From contig NZ_ANFX01000012.1 in assembly GCF_000331285.1 (NCBI RefSeq), forward strand, positions 62,001 through 126,000: a stretch of DNA of 64,000 bases, written 5' to 3'. The notes under the pieces are model-generated. The model was not told the DNA's origin. It saw only the letters and a list, made by a program, of their open reading frames with translations, and made no database searches. Origin of the DNA: Porphyrobacter sp. AAP82 (GTDB lineage: Bacteria; Pseudomonadota; Alphaproteobacteria; Sphingomonadales; Sphingomonadaceae). Below, piece after piece: positions 1-11,400 of the stretch (position 1 is the stretch's first letter; each line of letters starts with the position of its first letter). Made by a program: the position numbers and the translations under genes.

Positions 1-28
1 CGTCCTTCCGCCCCCTCGTGCCCGCCTC

Positions 29-2164
29 CTACTTGACGCCCATTTCCGCAAGCAGACGGTCCGCACCGTCGACCTTGTCCATGGTCCACATCATGAAGCG
101 GCTGTCGACGTGGATCGTGCGGTTGATCGCCGGATCATACATCCAGTCGCTGACCACGCCCTCGATCGTGCCGTCGAAGGCAAGGCCGACGAACTCGCCG
201 CGCGCATTCAGCGTCGAGGAGCCCGAATTGCCGTTGGTGATGTCGACCGTCGACATGAAGTCGACCGGAAGCGTGCCCAATGCGGGCGCGGTGTAGCCGG
301 CGTAGTCCTTTGCCTTGATGAGATCGATCATGGTGTCGGGCGCATCGAATTCGCCGCGCCCGGTGTGCTTGGCAAGGAGGCCCTCGGCGGTGGTGAAGGC
401 GGTCCAGACCTGCCCGTCGACCGCCTTGCCGGTGACCTTGCCATAGGTGAAGCGCAGCGAGCCGTTGGCATCGGGATACATGGTCTTGCCCTGACTGGTC
501 GCATAGGCGAGCCGCGCGGCCATCACTGCCGAGCGCGCCTTCTGGACAAGCCCGGCGCGTTCCTTGTCGGCGGCTTCGGCAGCCATCGCCTCGTCATAGG
601 TTGCGACCGCGAGCTGGATGAAGGGATCGCTCGACGCCTTGAAGTCGGCGGGGGTCTTGCCCATCCACTCCATGCGCTTGGCCGTGGTGCCAAGTTCACT
701 GGTGGCATAGAGCGACGCGAGGTCCTTGCCTTCCATGAAGGCATCGAAGCTCTTGATGCGCTGGTCGGCGGGCAGGGTGCGGTATTCGGCGATGGCATCG
801 GCGAACAGCGCCTTGTCGATCGCCTCGACATAGCGGCGCTCGATGATCGCCATGCGCTGCGTCATGAAGGCCTTGTCGCGCGCCTGGAAGCCGGGTTCGC
901 GGGCCGCGTCGGGCTTGGCCTGCTCGTTCGCCCAGCGGTAGAGCGTGCGCGCCGCGCCGTAGAGCTGCCCGCGTCCCAGCAGCCCACGCTTGGCATCGGC
1001 GAGCGAGGCCGCGTTGGTTTCGGCCACCAGCTTGTCGAGTTCGGCGAGCGCCGCGCCATATTGCGCCTCGCGCTTAGGATCGGCCTTGATCCATGCGCGG
1101 AAAAGCGCTTCCTCGGCGGCCTTCTTGCCGGTCAGCGAAATCGCGTCGGCGCCTGCCAGCTGGCCGGCGATCTTCTTCTCGTAGTTCTCCACGCCCTGGA
1201 GCGTCGCGGCATAGGCGATTGTCGCGGCCTGGTTGCCTGCGGTCAGCTCGTCGATGCGGTCGCCATATCCGGCGAGCATGCGCTGCTGGTAGGGGTAGAG
1301 CTCCTCGTAATAGAAGCGCGCTTCGTCAGCGGTGCGCAGGCGTTCGGTGGTGCCCGGGAAGCCTGCAACCATCACGAAATCGCCTTCCTTGACGCCTTCC
1401 TTGGCGATGGGCAGCCATGCCTTGGGCTGGAAGGGCACGTTGTCCTTGCTGAACGGCACCGAGGAACCGTCGGGCGCCACATAGGCGCGGTAGAAGGAGA
1501 AATCGCCGGTGTGGCGCGGCCACATCCAGTTGTCCTTCTCGCCGCCGAAATTGCCGACGCCGCGGGCGGGCGCATAGACAAGGCGCACGTCCTGGATTTC
1601 GAGCTGCTGCTGGAGCCAGTATTGCGCGCCGCCGAAATAGGCGCGCACGTCGCAGCGGCGGTTGGCTTGGCGCTCGCAGGCCTCGATCAGCGCGGCGCGA
1701 TTGGCCTGCAACCGGTCATAGCGCGCGCGGCCATCGAGCTTCTCGGCGCCCTTGAGCATCGCTGCGGTCACGTCGCGCAGGTCCTCAATCACGTAGATGC
1801 GGCTGCCGGGCGCGGCGGGGAGTTCATCGCCAAGCGCCTTCGCAAGGAAGCCGTTGGTGAGGTAATCGTTCTCGGGCGAGGAGTTGTACTGGAGCGATCC
1901 CGCGACGCAGTGGTGGTTGGTGGCGACCAGACCCTCGGGCGAGAGGAACGCGGCCGAGCAGCCGCCCAGCGAGGCGATGGCGGTGAGCGGCGGGCGTTGC
2001 AGGTCGCCCAGCGTCTTCGCGTCAAGCTCGAGCCCGGCAGCCTTCATCTCCTCGGCGATCGCGCCGGTCTGGCTCGGCAGCCACATGCCTTCATCGGCTT
2101 GGGCGATAGCGGGTGCGGCGAGCAGCAGAGCGCTGGCCCCGGCGCGCAGAATGGTCTTGGTCAT
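29..2164 (-). CDS. S46 family dipeptidyl peptidase (DPP7-like), periplasmic
   Basis: Serine exopeptidase of family S46 that removes dipeptides from oligopeptide N-termini in the periplasm. The 711-residue protein matches the usual length near 700. It opens with a signal peptide ending in AIAQA. The NHHC motif near residue 83 carries the catalytic His, and TNGNSGSS near residue 647 carries the nucleophilic Ser. The residue 18 positions after that Ser is Gly (GLAFDG). In characterised S46 enzymes Gly here goes with DPP7-like preference for hydrophobic P1, and Arg with DPP11-like acidic preference. The start chosen is the second ATG of ATGCACATG, because GAGAGG lies about 6 nt before it; an open frame continues upstream but looks non-coding. 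It is divergent from the lipoprotein gene at 2425. Confidence 0.93.
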   Translation of the reverse strand: MTKTILRAGASALLLAAPAIAQADEGMWLPSQTGAIAEEMKAAGLELDAKTLGDLQRPPLTAIASLGGCSAAFLSPEGLVATNHHCVAGSLQYNSSPENDYLTNGFLAKALGDELPAAPGSRIYVIEDLRDVTAAMLKGAEKLDGRARYDRLQANRAALIEACERQANRRCDVRAYFGGAQYWLQQQLEIQDVRLVYAPARGVGNFGGEKDNWMWPRHTGDFSFYRAYVAPDGSSVPFSKDNVPFQPKAWLPIAKEGVKEGDFVMVAGFPGTTERLRTADEARFYYEELYPYQQRMLAGYGDRIDELTAGNQAATIAYAATLQGVENYEKKIAGQLAGADAISLTGKKAAEEALFRAWIKADPKREAQYGAALAELDKLVAETNAASLADAKRGLLGRGQLYGAARTLYRWANEQAKPDAAREPGFQARDKAFMTQRMAIIERRYVEAIDKALFADAIAEYRTLPADQRIKSFDAFMEGKDLASLYATSELGTTAKRMEWMGKTPADFKASSDPFIQLAVATYDEAMAAEAADKERAGLVQKARSAVMAARLAYATSQGKTMYPDANGSLRFTYGKVTGKAVDGQVWTAFTTAEGLLAKHTGRGEFDAPDTMIDLIKAKDYAGYTAPALGTLPVDFMSTVDITNGNSGSSTLNARGEFVGLAFDGTIEGVVSDWMYDPAINRTIHVDSRFMMWTMDKVDGADRLLAEMGVK

Positions 2165-2360
2165 GTGCATCCTCTCGAAGATCGCGCCGCGCCGCCACGA
2201 CGGGCGGCGGGCCGAAGGCGGCGCTGTTAGGACAAAGCGCGGCGGGCTGAAAAGGGGCATCGTGCCCCATCGACGAACCGCGCACCGCATCCGGCGGGCG
2301 ACTTTGCGCAAGGGCCGCGGCAGGGCAGGGGGGAGGGCTGCGCGCAAAAGGGCTCTTGCG

Positions 2361-2373
2361 AATGATTATCATT
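2361..2373. promoter_or_regulatory. Candidate Fur box
   Basis: AATGATTATCATT is a perfect palindrome except for its centre base and equals the central 13 positions of the classical 19-bp Fur consensus. It lies about 50 bp before the lipoprotein start at 2425 and about 200 bp from the divergent peptidase start, in an AT-rich island inside GC-rich DNA. Iron control of the lipoprotein gene is inferred. Confidence 0.6.
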
Positions 2374-2424
2374 TAATCCATGAGGCTGGGGCGGACACCA
2401 TCTGACGCCAAGGACCTGCCCCCC

Positions 2425-3279
2425 ATGAACAGCACGCTCAAACTCTGGACCCAGCTTGGCCTCGGAACGGCGCTTGCCGGCGGCTTGCTGGCGGCCTGCG
2501 GGGGCGAGGCGGGCGGCGAGGGCGCGGCGAGCGGCGAGGCGGGCGCTGCGACCACTGCCGCCACTGCTGGCGAAGGCGAGGGCGGCGCGGGCGAGGGCGA
2601 AGCGGCGGCCATGGGCGGCGAAGGCGAAGGCGGCGTTGCGGTCGCCGATGCGGCCAGCGACCCGGTCGCCTACGGCATCGCGCTCGCCGTTGCCGAAGCC
2701 CACGTCACCGCCGCGCGCGATGCCTATGCGGCCGGCAAGAAGGAGGCCGCGGGCGAGATGTTCGCGCACCCGGTCAGCGAGGTGCTGCTCGACATGGACC
2801 CGGTCTTCGCCAAGCTCGGCGTTGCCGATATGAAGCCGCTGTTCACCGCGGCCTCGGATGCGGCGCTGGCGGGCAAGCCGGTTGCGGAAGTCAGCAAGGC
2901 CCATGACGCGATCATCGCCGCGCTGCGCGGTGCGGCGGGCAAGGCACCCAAGGGCGAAGCCAGCGCGGCCAAGGTCTCCGCCGGGGTGATCGCCGACATG
3001 ATCGAGCGCTCCAGCGCGATGTACCGGCAGCTCCCCGCGAACGACAGCTACGAGCCCTATCTCGACGGCTACGGCTTTGCCCGCGTCGCGGCGGGCGCCT
3101 TTGCCGCCTCGGGCGGTGCGATCAAGGCCGAGAACCCCGCGCTCCACGCCAGCATCACAGCGGCGCTGGCGCTGCTCTCCAAGGCCTATCCCGGCGCGGC
3201 CCGTCCGGCCAGGCTCCCGGCCGATCCGGGCGCGCTGTCGGGCGCTTCGGCCAAGGTGATGCTCGCCGCAGGGGGGTGA
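2425..3279 (+). CDS. Putative iron-regulated lipoprotein, helical, function unknown
   Basis: The 284-residue product starts with a lipoprotein signal whose lipobox is LAAC (Cys near residue 22), so it is probably anchored in a membrane facing the periplasm. A low-complexity Gly/Glu/Ala linker follows to about residue 70. The rest is an Ala-rich, mostly helical domain with the motif FAHPVSEVL near residue 115. Start at 2425 was preferred over the frame's earlier ATG at 2380 because it places the signal peptide at the N-terminus and AAGGA precedes it. The Fur-like palindrome upstream and the helical HPxxE-containing body suggest a periplasmic iron- or metal-related role, loosely reminiscent of imelysin-type proteins, but the GxHxxE imelysin motif was not seen. 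The family was not recognised. Confidence 0.75.
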   Translation: MNSTLKLWTQLGLGTALAGGLLAACGGEAGGEGAASGEAGAATTAATAGEGEGGAGEGEAAAMGGEGEGGVAVADAASDPVAYGIALAVAEAHVTAARDAYAAGKKEAAGEMFAHPVSEVLLDMDPVFAKLGVADMKPLFTAASDAALAGKPVAEVSKAHDAIIAALRGAAGKAPKGEASAAKVSAGVIADMIERSSAMYRQLPANDSYEPYLDGYGFARVAAGAFAASGGAIKAENPALHASITAALALLSKAYPGAARPARLPADPGALSGASAKVMLAAGG

Positions 3280-3449
3280 TTCTGCGCGCCCGGCGGCGGC
3301 GGTTCCCGCTTTGAAAGGCGCAGATTCCCGAGCATCGTTGTCCAAACGCGACAATCTTGCCGCAGCAGCCGCAATCGGGCCGCAGCGCGCTTGCCTTTGC
3401 GGCGCGCCGGAGTAGTTTTGCATCACAATGGGGGTCGCCGGTCGCTGGA

Positions 3450-3469
3450 TTGACACTGATGGGTGTCAA
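3450..3469. promoter_or_regulatory. Inverted repeat, candidate operator
   Basis: TTGACAC and GTGTCAA form a perfect 7-bp dyad around a 6-bp spacer, about 95 bp before the TpsB start. The left arm contains TTGACA, a perfect -35 hexamer, but no convincing -10 was seen at the right spacing. It fits a TetR/LuxR-sized operator for the adhesin operon. The regulator is unknown. Confidence 0.4.
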
Positions 3470-3563
3470 GGCTCGGTCGCGTATGCAGGGCCCGTGACCG
3501 CGCAGGTTTCGCCGCACAGGCAGGCCACGCGGGGAGCGGACCAAGAGTTTTTCGGGGGGGACT

Positions 3564-5402
3564 TTGTTGCAATCTCACACCAGCCGGCCGCGCGCGCAGC
3601 TGCGTTCCTGTGCCAGCGTCACCGCCGTGGCGGCCGCCGCGCTTGCCGTCCTGCCCGCGCCGCTTCTGGCGCAGGCCGGACCGCCGCCGGCCGCAGGCGT
3701 CATCCCGCCCAACCGCAGCGATCTCGTGCCCCCCGACCAGCGCGAGCCCGCGCGCACCACGACGCTCACCGTCGACGGCGATTTCGAGCGCCCGCCCTGC
3801 GAGCTCGACCGGCCCGAATATGCCGGCATCAAGTTCACCGTGAAGGGCGCCGCCTTCGATGGCCTCGCCCGCGTGCCCGGCCTCTCGCTCGATAGCGCCT
3901 ATGCCGGTTATGTCGGGCGCGAGTTGCCGGTTTCGGTGCTGTGCGACATCCGCGCCGAGGCCAACGCGATCCTGCGCCGCGCCGGCTATCTCGCCACTGT
4001 CGAGATTCCCGAGCAGAGCCTGGCGGACGGCACCCCCGATTTCAAGGTCGTGTTCGGCCGCCTGACCACGGTGCGGGTGCGCGGCCAGGCGGGAGCTTCG
4101 GAGGCGCTGGTCGCGCGCTATCTCGAAAAGCTCACGGCCGACGAGGTGTTCAACATCAACCGCGCCGAGCGCTACCTGCTGCTTGCCGACGATCTGCCCG
4201 GGTTCGACGTGCGCCTGTCGCTGCGTCCGGCGGCGGGCGGGGCGCCCGGCGATCTGGTCGGCGAGGTCGCGGTGCTGCGCCAGCGCGCGATGGTCGATCT
4301 CAACCTCCAGAACCTCGCCAGCCGCGCGATCGGCCGCTACGGCGGGGTGCTGCGCGGCGAGGTCTATGATCTTACCGGGATGGGCGACCGCACCTCGATG
4401 GCGGTGTTCACCACGCTCGATTTCGTCGAGCAGCAGACGGTCCAGATCGGCCACGATTTCCGGGTCGGCAGCGAAGGGCTGCGGCTGGGCGGCCAGTTCA
4501 CCTGGAGCACCACCAACCCCGATACGGGGATCGCCGGGTTCAACGTCGAATCCGAGACGATCTTCGCATCCGCCTTTGCCAGCTATCCGCTGCTGCGCAC
4601 CCGCGCGCACAGCATCTATGCCGATGCCGGGTTCGACTATGTCGATCAGGACGTGGTGCTGAACGGCTTCAACCTGACGCGCGACCGGGTGCGGGTGGCC
4701 TATCTGCGCCTCTCGGGCGATATCACCGACCTTGGCTCGTTGCAGCGTTCGGCGGGCTATTCACCCTACGAGCCGCGCCTGCGCCTGCGTTACGGGGCAG
4801 AGCTGCGCCAGGGGCTCGACGTGTTTTCGGCGAGCGCGGATTGCCGCCCCAACCTCGTCGGATGCCTTGCCGGCGGCGCCGCCGCGCCAAGCCGGATCGA
4901 GGCCGATCCCACCCCGCTGCTGGTGCGTCTCAACACCGCAGTCGAATATCGTCCGGTGCCCAGGCTGACGCTGGTGCTCAATACCCAGGGGCAATACACC
5001 AAGGACCCGCTGCCCGCCTTCGAGGAACTGGCCGCCGGTTCCTTCTCGATCGGGCGTGGCTATGATCCGGGCGCGGTGCTCGGCGATAGCGGCATCCTCA
5101 ATTCCTTCGAGATGCGCGTCGGATCGATGAGCCCGCCGACCGCCGATGGCCTCGCCTGGCAGCCCTACATGTTCTCCGACATCGCCTTCGTCTGGAACGA
5201 GGACCCGAGCCGCAGCGCCGGCAACCCCGACCGGCTGTGGTCGGCCGGGGCCGGGGTGCGCGTGTCCTGGGGCCGCGGCATCCAGAGCGATCTGGCCATC
5301 GCCGTCCCGCTTTCTACCCCCGACCTCGCCCAGCGCCGGGGCGACGTCAGGTTCCTGTTCTCGCTCACCGCCCGCCTGTTTCCGTGGAGATTTTCGAGAT
5401 GA
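3564..5402 (+). CDS. TpsB-type outer-membrane transporter (ShlB/FhaC/HecB family)
   Basis: Two-partner secretion pore that exports the adjacent TpsA adhesin across the outer membrane. The 612-residue protein has a signal peptide ending near LLAQA (residue 37), a periplasmic POTRA region around residues 65-190 containing VRGQAGASEALVARYLEKL, and a C-terminal beta-barrel ending LFPWRFSR. Translation appears to start at TTG, with TTG codons at both 3564 and 3567; a run of seven G at 3554-3560 is the likely ribosome site and gives better spacing to the second TTG. The stop overlaps the tpsA start as ATGA, so the pair is translationally coupled. It is the first gene of a five-gene operon. Confidence 0.93.
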   Translation: MLQSHTSRPRAQLRSCASVTAVAAAALAVLPAPLLAQAGPPPAAGVIPPNRSDLVPPDQREPARTTTLTVDGDFERPPCELDRPEYAGIKFTVKGAAFDGLARVPGLSLDSAYAGYVGRELPVSVLCDIRAEANAILRRAGYLATVEIPEQSLADGTPDFKVVFGRLTTVRVRGQAGASEALVARYLEKLTADEVFNINRAERYLLLADDLPGFDVRLSLRPAAGGAPGDLVGEVAVLRQRAMVDLNLQNLASRAIGRYGGVLRGEVYDLTGMGDRTSMAVFTTLDFVEQQTVQIGHDFRVGSEGLRLGGQFTWSTTNPDTGIAGFNVESETIFASAFASYPLLRTRAHSIYADAGFDYVDQDVVLNGFNLTRDRVRVAYLRLSGDITDLGSLQRSAGYSPYEPRLRLRYGAELRQGLDVFSASADCRPNLVGCLAGGAAAPSRIEADPTPLLVRLNTAVEYRPVPRLTLVLNTQGQYTKDPLPAFEELAAGSFSIGRGYDPGAVLGDSGILNSFEMRVGSMSPPTADGLAWQPYMFSDIAFVWNEDPSRSAGNPDRLWSAGAGVRVSWGRGIQSDLAIAVPLSTPDLAQRRGDVRFLFSLTARLFPWRFSR

Positions 5403-8400
5403 GCAAAGCCACCAGCAAGCGAACCTCCCTGCTGACCGGCTGCGGCTGCGCAGCGCTGGCCCTGGGTCTGCTCCTCCCCGCCGCGCCGGCGGCCGCGCAG
5501 GCCATCCAGGCCAGCGGCAACGTCAATTTCGGGGCGGCCGAGATCGATCAGTCGGTGCCCAACCAGACCACCGTCGAGGTGTTCACCCAGACCGTGGTGG
5601 TCGATTGGCAGCCGTTTCAGGACGCTGCGGGTAACGCGCTGGTCTTCCTCCCCAACGGCACCACCGCCATCTACCAGAACTCTCCGACCGCCTCGTTCAC
5701 CGGCCAGTTCGCGGTGCTCAACCGCATCCTGCCCTCGACCGGGGGCAATGCCGCGGTCATCAACGGCAGCGTCGTCTCGCAGCTCTTCGATGCGGCCGGC
5801 GGTTCCTCGATCGGCGGGTTTGTCGCCTTCTATTCGCCGACCGGGATCGTCATCGGCAGCACCGCAACCTTCGATGTCGGCCAGCTGCTGCTGACAACCC
5901 TCGATGTGCCCAGCAACGAGGAATTCCAGAGCTTCGTCGAATCCGGCGCCGCGCTGACGCTGGTGGGGGCGATTGACACGCTCGCGCAGATCCGGATCGA
6001 TCCCGGCGCGCAGATCACCGCCACGCGCGACAACGCCTTTTTCGCTGCGGTTGCCGCCGACGTCCGGATGAGCGGGACCGCGCGGGTCAACGGCAGCTCG
6101 GCCTTCGTCGCGGGCGAGGTCGTCAATCTCACCTTCAGCAACGGGCTGTTCAACATCGAGGTGCCGACCGGCACTGCGGCGACCGGGCAGGTGCTGACCG
6201 TCGATGGCACGGTCGGCGGCCCGTCGAGCCTTGGCGTGGGCGACAACCACATGATCTACGGCGTGGCTCGCGCGTCGAAAGATCCGATCAGCATGCTGTT
6301 CAGCGGCAATCTCGGCTTCGATCCGGCGCAGACCGCGGGCGTGATCAACGGCGAGATCATCCTTGCGGCCAATTACGACGTGTCCGGGCGCGTGGTTGAT
6401 GGCAGCTCGATCTCGCAGGGCCTGGCCGCGACCTTCAGCGGCAATACCGGGTTCTTCGGACCGCGCGCGGACATCGTGGTCCAGGATTTCAATGCGTCGA
6501 GCAGCCTTCTGGCGATCAGCACGCACGCGGCCACGGTCTCGGCGGCCGGCACCAACAGCTCGGTTCAGGGCAACCTGCTGGTGGTGGGCCGCGAAACCGC
6601 GACCGTTTCCGCGAGCGCCGGCTTTGACATGCTCATATCGGGCGACGTGCTGGTCGATGCGCGCGATTTCGCCGCGAGCGGTTCCTTCGTGCAAGCGCTC
6701 GCCGTGGTCGATGCGACCGGCGGCAATGCGCTGATCGACGCCGGAGCGGGCAGCGTCATTACCGTCAACGGTTCGGCGCAGGTGCTCGCCGATGCCTTCG
6801 CGGGCGCCGATTTCGGGCAGAGCATCGCCGGCACCGCCACGGGCGGGACGGCCGCGATCAGCGCCAATGGCGGCGCGATCTCGGTGGGCGGCGTGGGATT
6901 CGTCTCCGCCCGCGGGTTCGGCACCGGCACACCCGACATCATCACCGGCGCCGAAGTGCGCGGCGGCAGCGCCGAGATCCGCGCCCGCGCGGGCGGCACC
7001 GTGGGCATCGGGCAACAGGCGAATGTGTTTGCCGGAGCGGGCGGATCGGCCGGCTCGCTCAGCACCGCGTCGACGCTCTCGAACGCCTATGGCGGCACCG
7101 CGCGGATCGCGGTGCTCGATGGCGGCGGGACGATCAATATCGGGGCCAGCACGCAGCTTGACGCGGCCGCCTTTGGCGGTGCGGCCAGGGCAGCGGGCAC
7201 CGGATCGGTCGGCGACGGCGGCGAGGCGACGGTCTCGATCCTCGATTCCGGCCTCATCACGCTGGGCAGCAGCCTGTTCCTCGATGCATCGGGCACCGGC
7301 GGGATCAATGCCGGGGGAACCGGCGGGACCGGGCTGGGCGGGCGGGCCTCGATCAACACGGTGAACGGCGGCACGGTCCAGCTGACCGGCTCGTTGTTTG
7401 CCGACGCCAGCGGGATCGGCGGCGACGGGGTGAACGGCGGCAACGGGCTGGGCGGCATCGCCGGCGCCGGTGCGCGGGTCGGCAGCATTTCGGTCACCAA
7501 TGACGCCTCCGTGACAGCAAACGGCTTTGGCGGCAGCGCGACATTCGACTTTGGCGGCACGGGCGGAACCGGGCGCGGGGGCAATGCCTACGTGCAGGCC
7601 GATGGCACGCTCACGGACACCGCGACGGTCACGGTGAACGGCGCGCTGACGGCACGGGCCAGCGGCACCGGCGGCACTGGCGGCGGATCGGACGGCGTCT
7701 CCATCGCCGCCGGGCGCGGCGGGGACGGCTATGGCGGCGATCTGGGCGTGCCCAACCAGGCCGACCCGAATTTCGGCAGCGGCGCCTTCGCGCTGGCAGG
7801 CGGGGACAATGGCACGCTCGCGATCGCGGGCGTCACGATCAACGTCGACGGCGTCGGTGGCAATGGCGGGAGCAGTGCCGGCACGTTTGTCGGCGGCACG
7901 GGCGGCAACGGGTTCGGCGGCCTTGCCCAGACCGGCCTTGCGCTGCTTGGGCTTGACGGTTCGGTCGGGCTGGGCCTGGCAAACCTGGGAGCTGTCAACG
8001 CCAGCGCGCAGGGCTACGGCGGGCGCAGCGGCCTCAACGGCGCCGACCTTGCCGACGGCACGGGGGGGAACGGCACCGGCGGTCTTGCCGTAGTGAGCCT
8101 GCGCGCAGGCGATGTGACCGCAGCAGGGATGACACTCAACGCCAACGGCACCGGCGGTGCGGGCGCCGCGGCCGGGACTGGCAGCGGGGGCGAGACCGCC
8201 GTGCTCGGCAGCCTCAGCGGGACACTGGTGGCAACCGGTCTGGCGATGACCGCCAACGGGATCGGCGGTCTCTCGGACGGGGGCACCGGCGGCGCGGGCT
8301 TTGGCGGCTCGTCGGGCATTCTCGCCAACGGGGTGAGCGTCACCATCAACGGCGACGTGCTGGCATCGGCCAGTGGCAGCGGCGGCCAATCGAACGACGG

Positions 8401-11400
8401 GCTGGGCGGGAACGGCTCCGGAGGATCGGCCTATATCGCGGTCAACACCTCAACCGTGGGCGGCACCATCAACATCTCCGGCCATGCCGCAGTCTTCGCC
8501 TTTGGCCAGGGCGGCAACACCCTGACCACCTTCAAGGCGGGCGACGGGCTGGGCGGGATCGCCTCGGTCGAGGCAACCGGCGGCACGGTGACGCTGGGCT
8601 CGGTGCAAGCCGCCTCGATCGGGCGCGGCGGGATAGCGGCCACGCACAATGGCGGCAACGGCACCGGCGGCACTGTGCGGCTGCGCGCGCGCGGCAGCAA
8701 CAGCACGCTGACCGTGCTGCGCAACGTCCCGGCGGCAGCGACGGGACGCTCGCCCGCTGGCTTCAACATGCTCAACGCCAACGGCATCGGCGAGAGCGCC
8801 AATGGCGGCGACGGCGTCGGCGGATTCGGCCAGGGCGGGACCTTGCTGGTCAACGCCGCCGAGGGCGGGACCATCAATCTGCCGGTCAACATCCTTGCCG
8901 ATCCCAACCGGGCGGCGGATTCGATGTTCATGGTTTCGCGCGGCTTCGGCGGCAGCAGTTCGGTCGATGGCGGCGCGGGCGGCTCGGCGGTTGGCGGCAC
9001 GGCTACCATGCTGGTCGACGGCGGGACGCTGGTGGCCGGCCCGACGACCATGTCGACCTTCACGCAGGGCGGCAGCTCGGGCAATCCGCTGCTCAATATC
9101 GCGGGCGGCAACGCCACCGGCGGGGCGCGCTCGATCCGGGTGATCAATGGCGGCATCCTGACCATCGAGACCAAGGGCGGCGGCGCGGGCGCGCAGGGCG
9201 GCAATGGTTCGGGCACCGGCAACGGCGGCAGCGCGCGCGGCGGCGCGGTGCTGTTCGAGGTGCTGGGTTCGACCGCGAACCTGCGGGGCGGTTTCGCCCT
9301 GTTCAACAACGCCACCGGCGGCAACGGCTTGCAGGGCGGCTTTGCCGATGCCGCCCTGATCACCTTCAATGCCAACAACGCGACGATCAATCTCTCCGAT
9401 GGCGTAAGCGGGCCGGGCAGGCTGAGCCTTGAATCCATCGTGGTCGGCGGGACCGGTCTCGGCTTTGGCGGCGATGCCGCCTCGGCGCTGGTCAACGTCA
9501 GCATCACCGGCACCTCGCTGACCGGCGGCGGGTTCTCGATCGACAGCTTCGCGCGCGGCGGCGCGGCAACCGATGCAGGCAGCTCCGGCGGCAATGCCAC
9601 GGCCGGTGCGGTCAGCTTGGGCGCGACCAACTCCACGCTCGGCCTGCGCGGCACGCTGCTGGTCAGCAGCAGCGCGATCGGCGGCGATGGCGGTCCGGAT
9701 ACGGGCAGCGGCGGGAGCGGCACCGGCGGCTCGGTGTCGGTGGCGCTCAACGGCACCGGGCTCACGCTCGTCACCGACAGTCTCGGCAGGCCCGGCAATA
9801 TCGAGGTCGTCACCACCGGCTCTGCCGGGCTCGGCCCCCAGGTCGGCAGCGCAAGGGGCGGCACGGCGAGCCTCACCGCCTCAGGCGGTTCGATCAGCGC
9901 AAGCGACGTGCTGATCGATGCGCAGGCCTTCGCGGTCGGACAGACCGGGCAGATCGGCGGCGCGGCGTTCGGCGGCGCGGCCCGGCTGGGCCTGGCCGGC
10001 ACCGCCACCCTTGCCGCGACCAACATCACGATCAACAGCAACGCCAATACCAGCCTGGGCGGAACGTCTTTCGGCGGGACGGCGGAATTCGCGATGGCGA
10101 CCGGCAGCACCGGCTCGCTCACCGCCGATCTGATGTCCGTGCTGGCCGACGGGACCGGCGGCGATCCGACTGACCTTGCCAATACCGCCGGCGTTTTCAA
10201 TATAGAGGTTGCAGGCGGCAACGCCAACCTGCTGACCCTTGACGCCTCGGCGAGCGGCGACCAGCTCGACGCTGACCCGGTCGCTTCGCGCATCTCGGCG
10301 GTTGTAGGCAATCTCAATGTGGCCAATCAGCTCACCGCCTTTACCTTTGGCGATCTCAACGTCGAGCACGGCGAGAACGGGATCATCGGTTCCAATGTCG
10401 TCACCGGGACAACCGCGATCCAGATGGGCGCGCGCGGCACGCTGCGGGTGTTGGGCATTGTCGGCGGCGGCGGCGGCGGCGGCGGGAGCGCGGCCGGTTC
10501 CACCGGCGCGCTGAGCGGCGGTTCGGTCGATCTGCTCGCGGGGCGCTCGATCATTGTCGACGGGAACATCGCCACCAGTAACGGCCCGATCAACCTGAGC
10601 GCGAACCATGGCGGCGGTCAGCCCCTCGCGCAGCCCAATCCCGCGGTCATCGACATGCGGCAGGGCGCGAACATCAATGCCGGCACCGGCAACGTCAGCA
10701 TCGCTCTGATCGACGGCGGTAGCGATCCGCAGCGCCAGACCGGCGAAGTCACGCTGGCAAACATCACGGCGAGCACCATTACCGTGCGCAATGCCGGATC
10801 GAGCGCGGGCAGCAACATCCGCGTGCTGGCCGATGGCGTGCTGAGTGCATCGGGCAGCGCGCGCGCGATCGACCTTGCCTCGTTGAATGGCGAGGTCATC
10901 AACCTCCATGGCGATGCCGGCCTCGATCTGACCGGCACGGGCTATTATTCGATCTTCGCTGCGACCCCCACCGGATCGCAGATCGGCACAGTCACCAATT
11001 ATGCACGCTTCTACAACGTGCAGACCGAGGCCGCCTACCTCGCGGCCAGCCCCGGCAGCAACTACGCCGCCTTCCGCATCACGCCGGTGCTGACCGTCAC
11101 CGCCGATGATGTGGCGCGCTTCTACGGCAGCGCCAACCCGACCTTCAGCTCGACCATTTCCGGCTTCCTGCCGGGCGACGGGTTGAGCGACCTCAGCGGG
11201 CTGTTGCAATATCTCACCGCCGCCGACGGCACCTCGCCGATCGGACAATATGCGCTCAATGTGTCGCAGGGCACGCTGACGAGCGCGCAGGGCTACACCT
11301 TCAGCTTCGTGCCCGGCACGCTGACCGTCACCCCGCGTCCGATCACGGTCACCGCCGATAACCTGTCGCGCTTCTACGGCAACCCCAACCCGGCGCTGAC

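Noticed and set aside
3338-3354. TTGTC/GACAA dyad upstream of tpsB
   Set aside because: Only 5-bp arms with a 7-base spacer and no promoter context; likely chance.
5165-8389. Open reading frame of about 1070 codons on the minus strand under the adhesin
   Set aside because: It is a high-GC antisense shadow of the tpsB/tpsA frames: Arg/Ala/Gly-rich with no domain, signal or ribosome site. The plus-strand genes are unmistakable.
6850-9800. GGC-rich imperfect repeats, possible PE-PGRS-like or mobile repeat
   Set aside because: They encode the Gly-rich beta-helix of the adhesin in one uninterrupted frame, and there are no element ends or target duplications.
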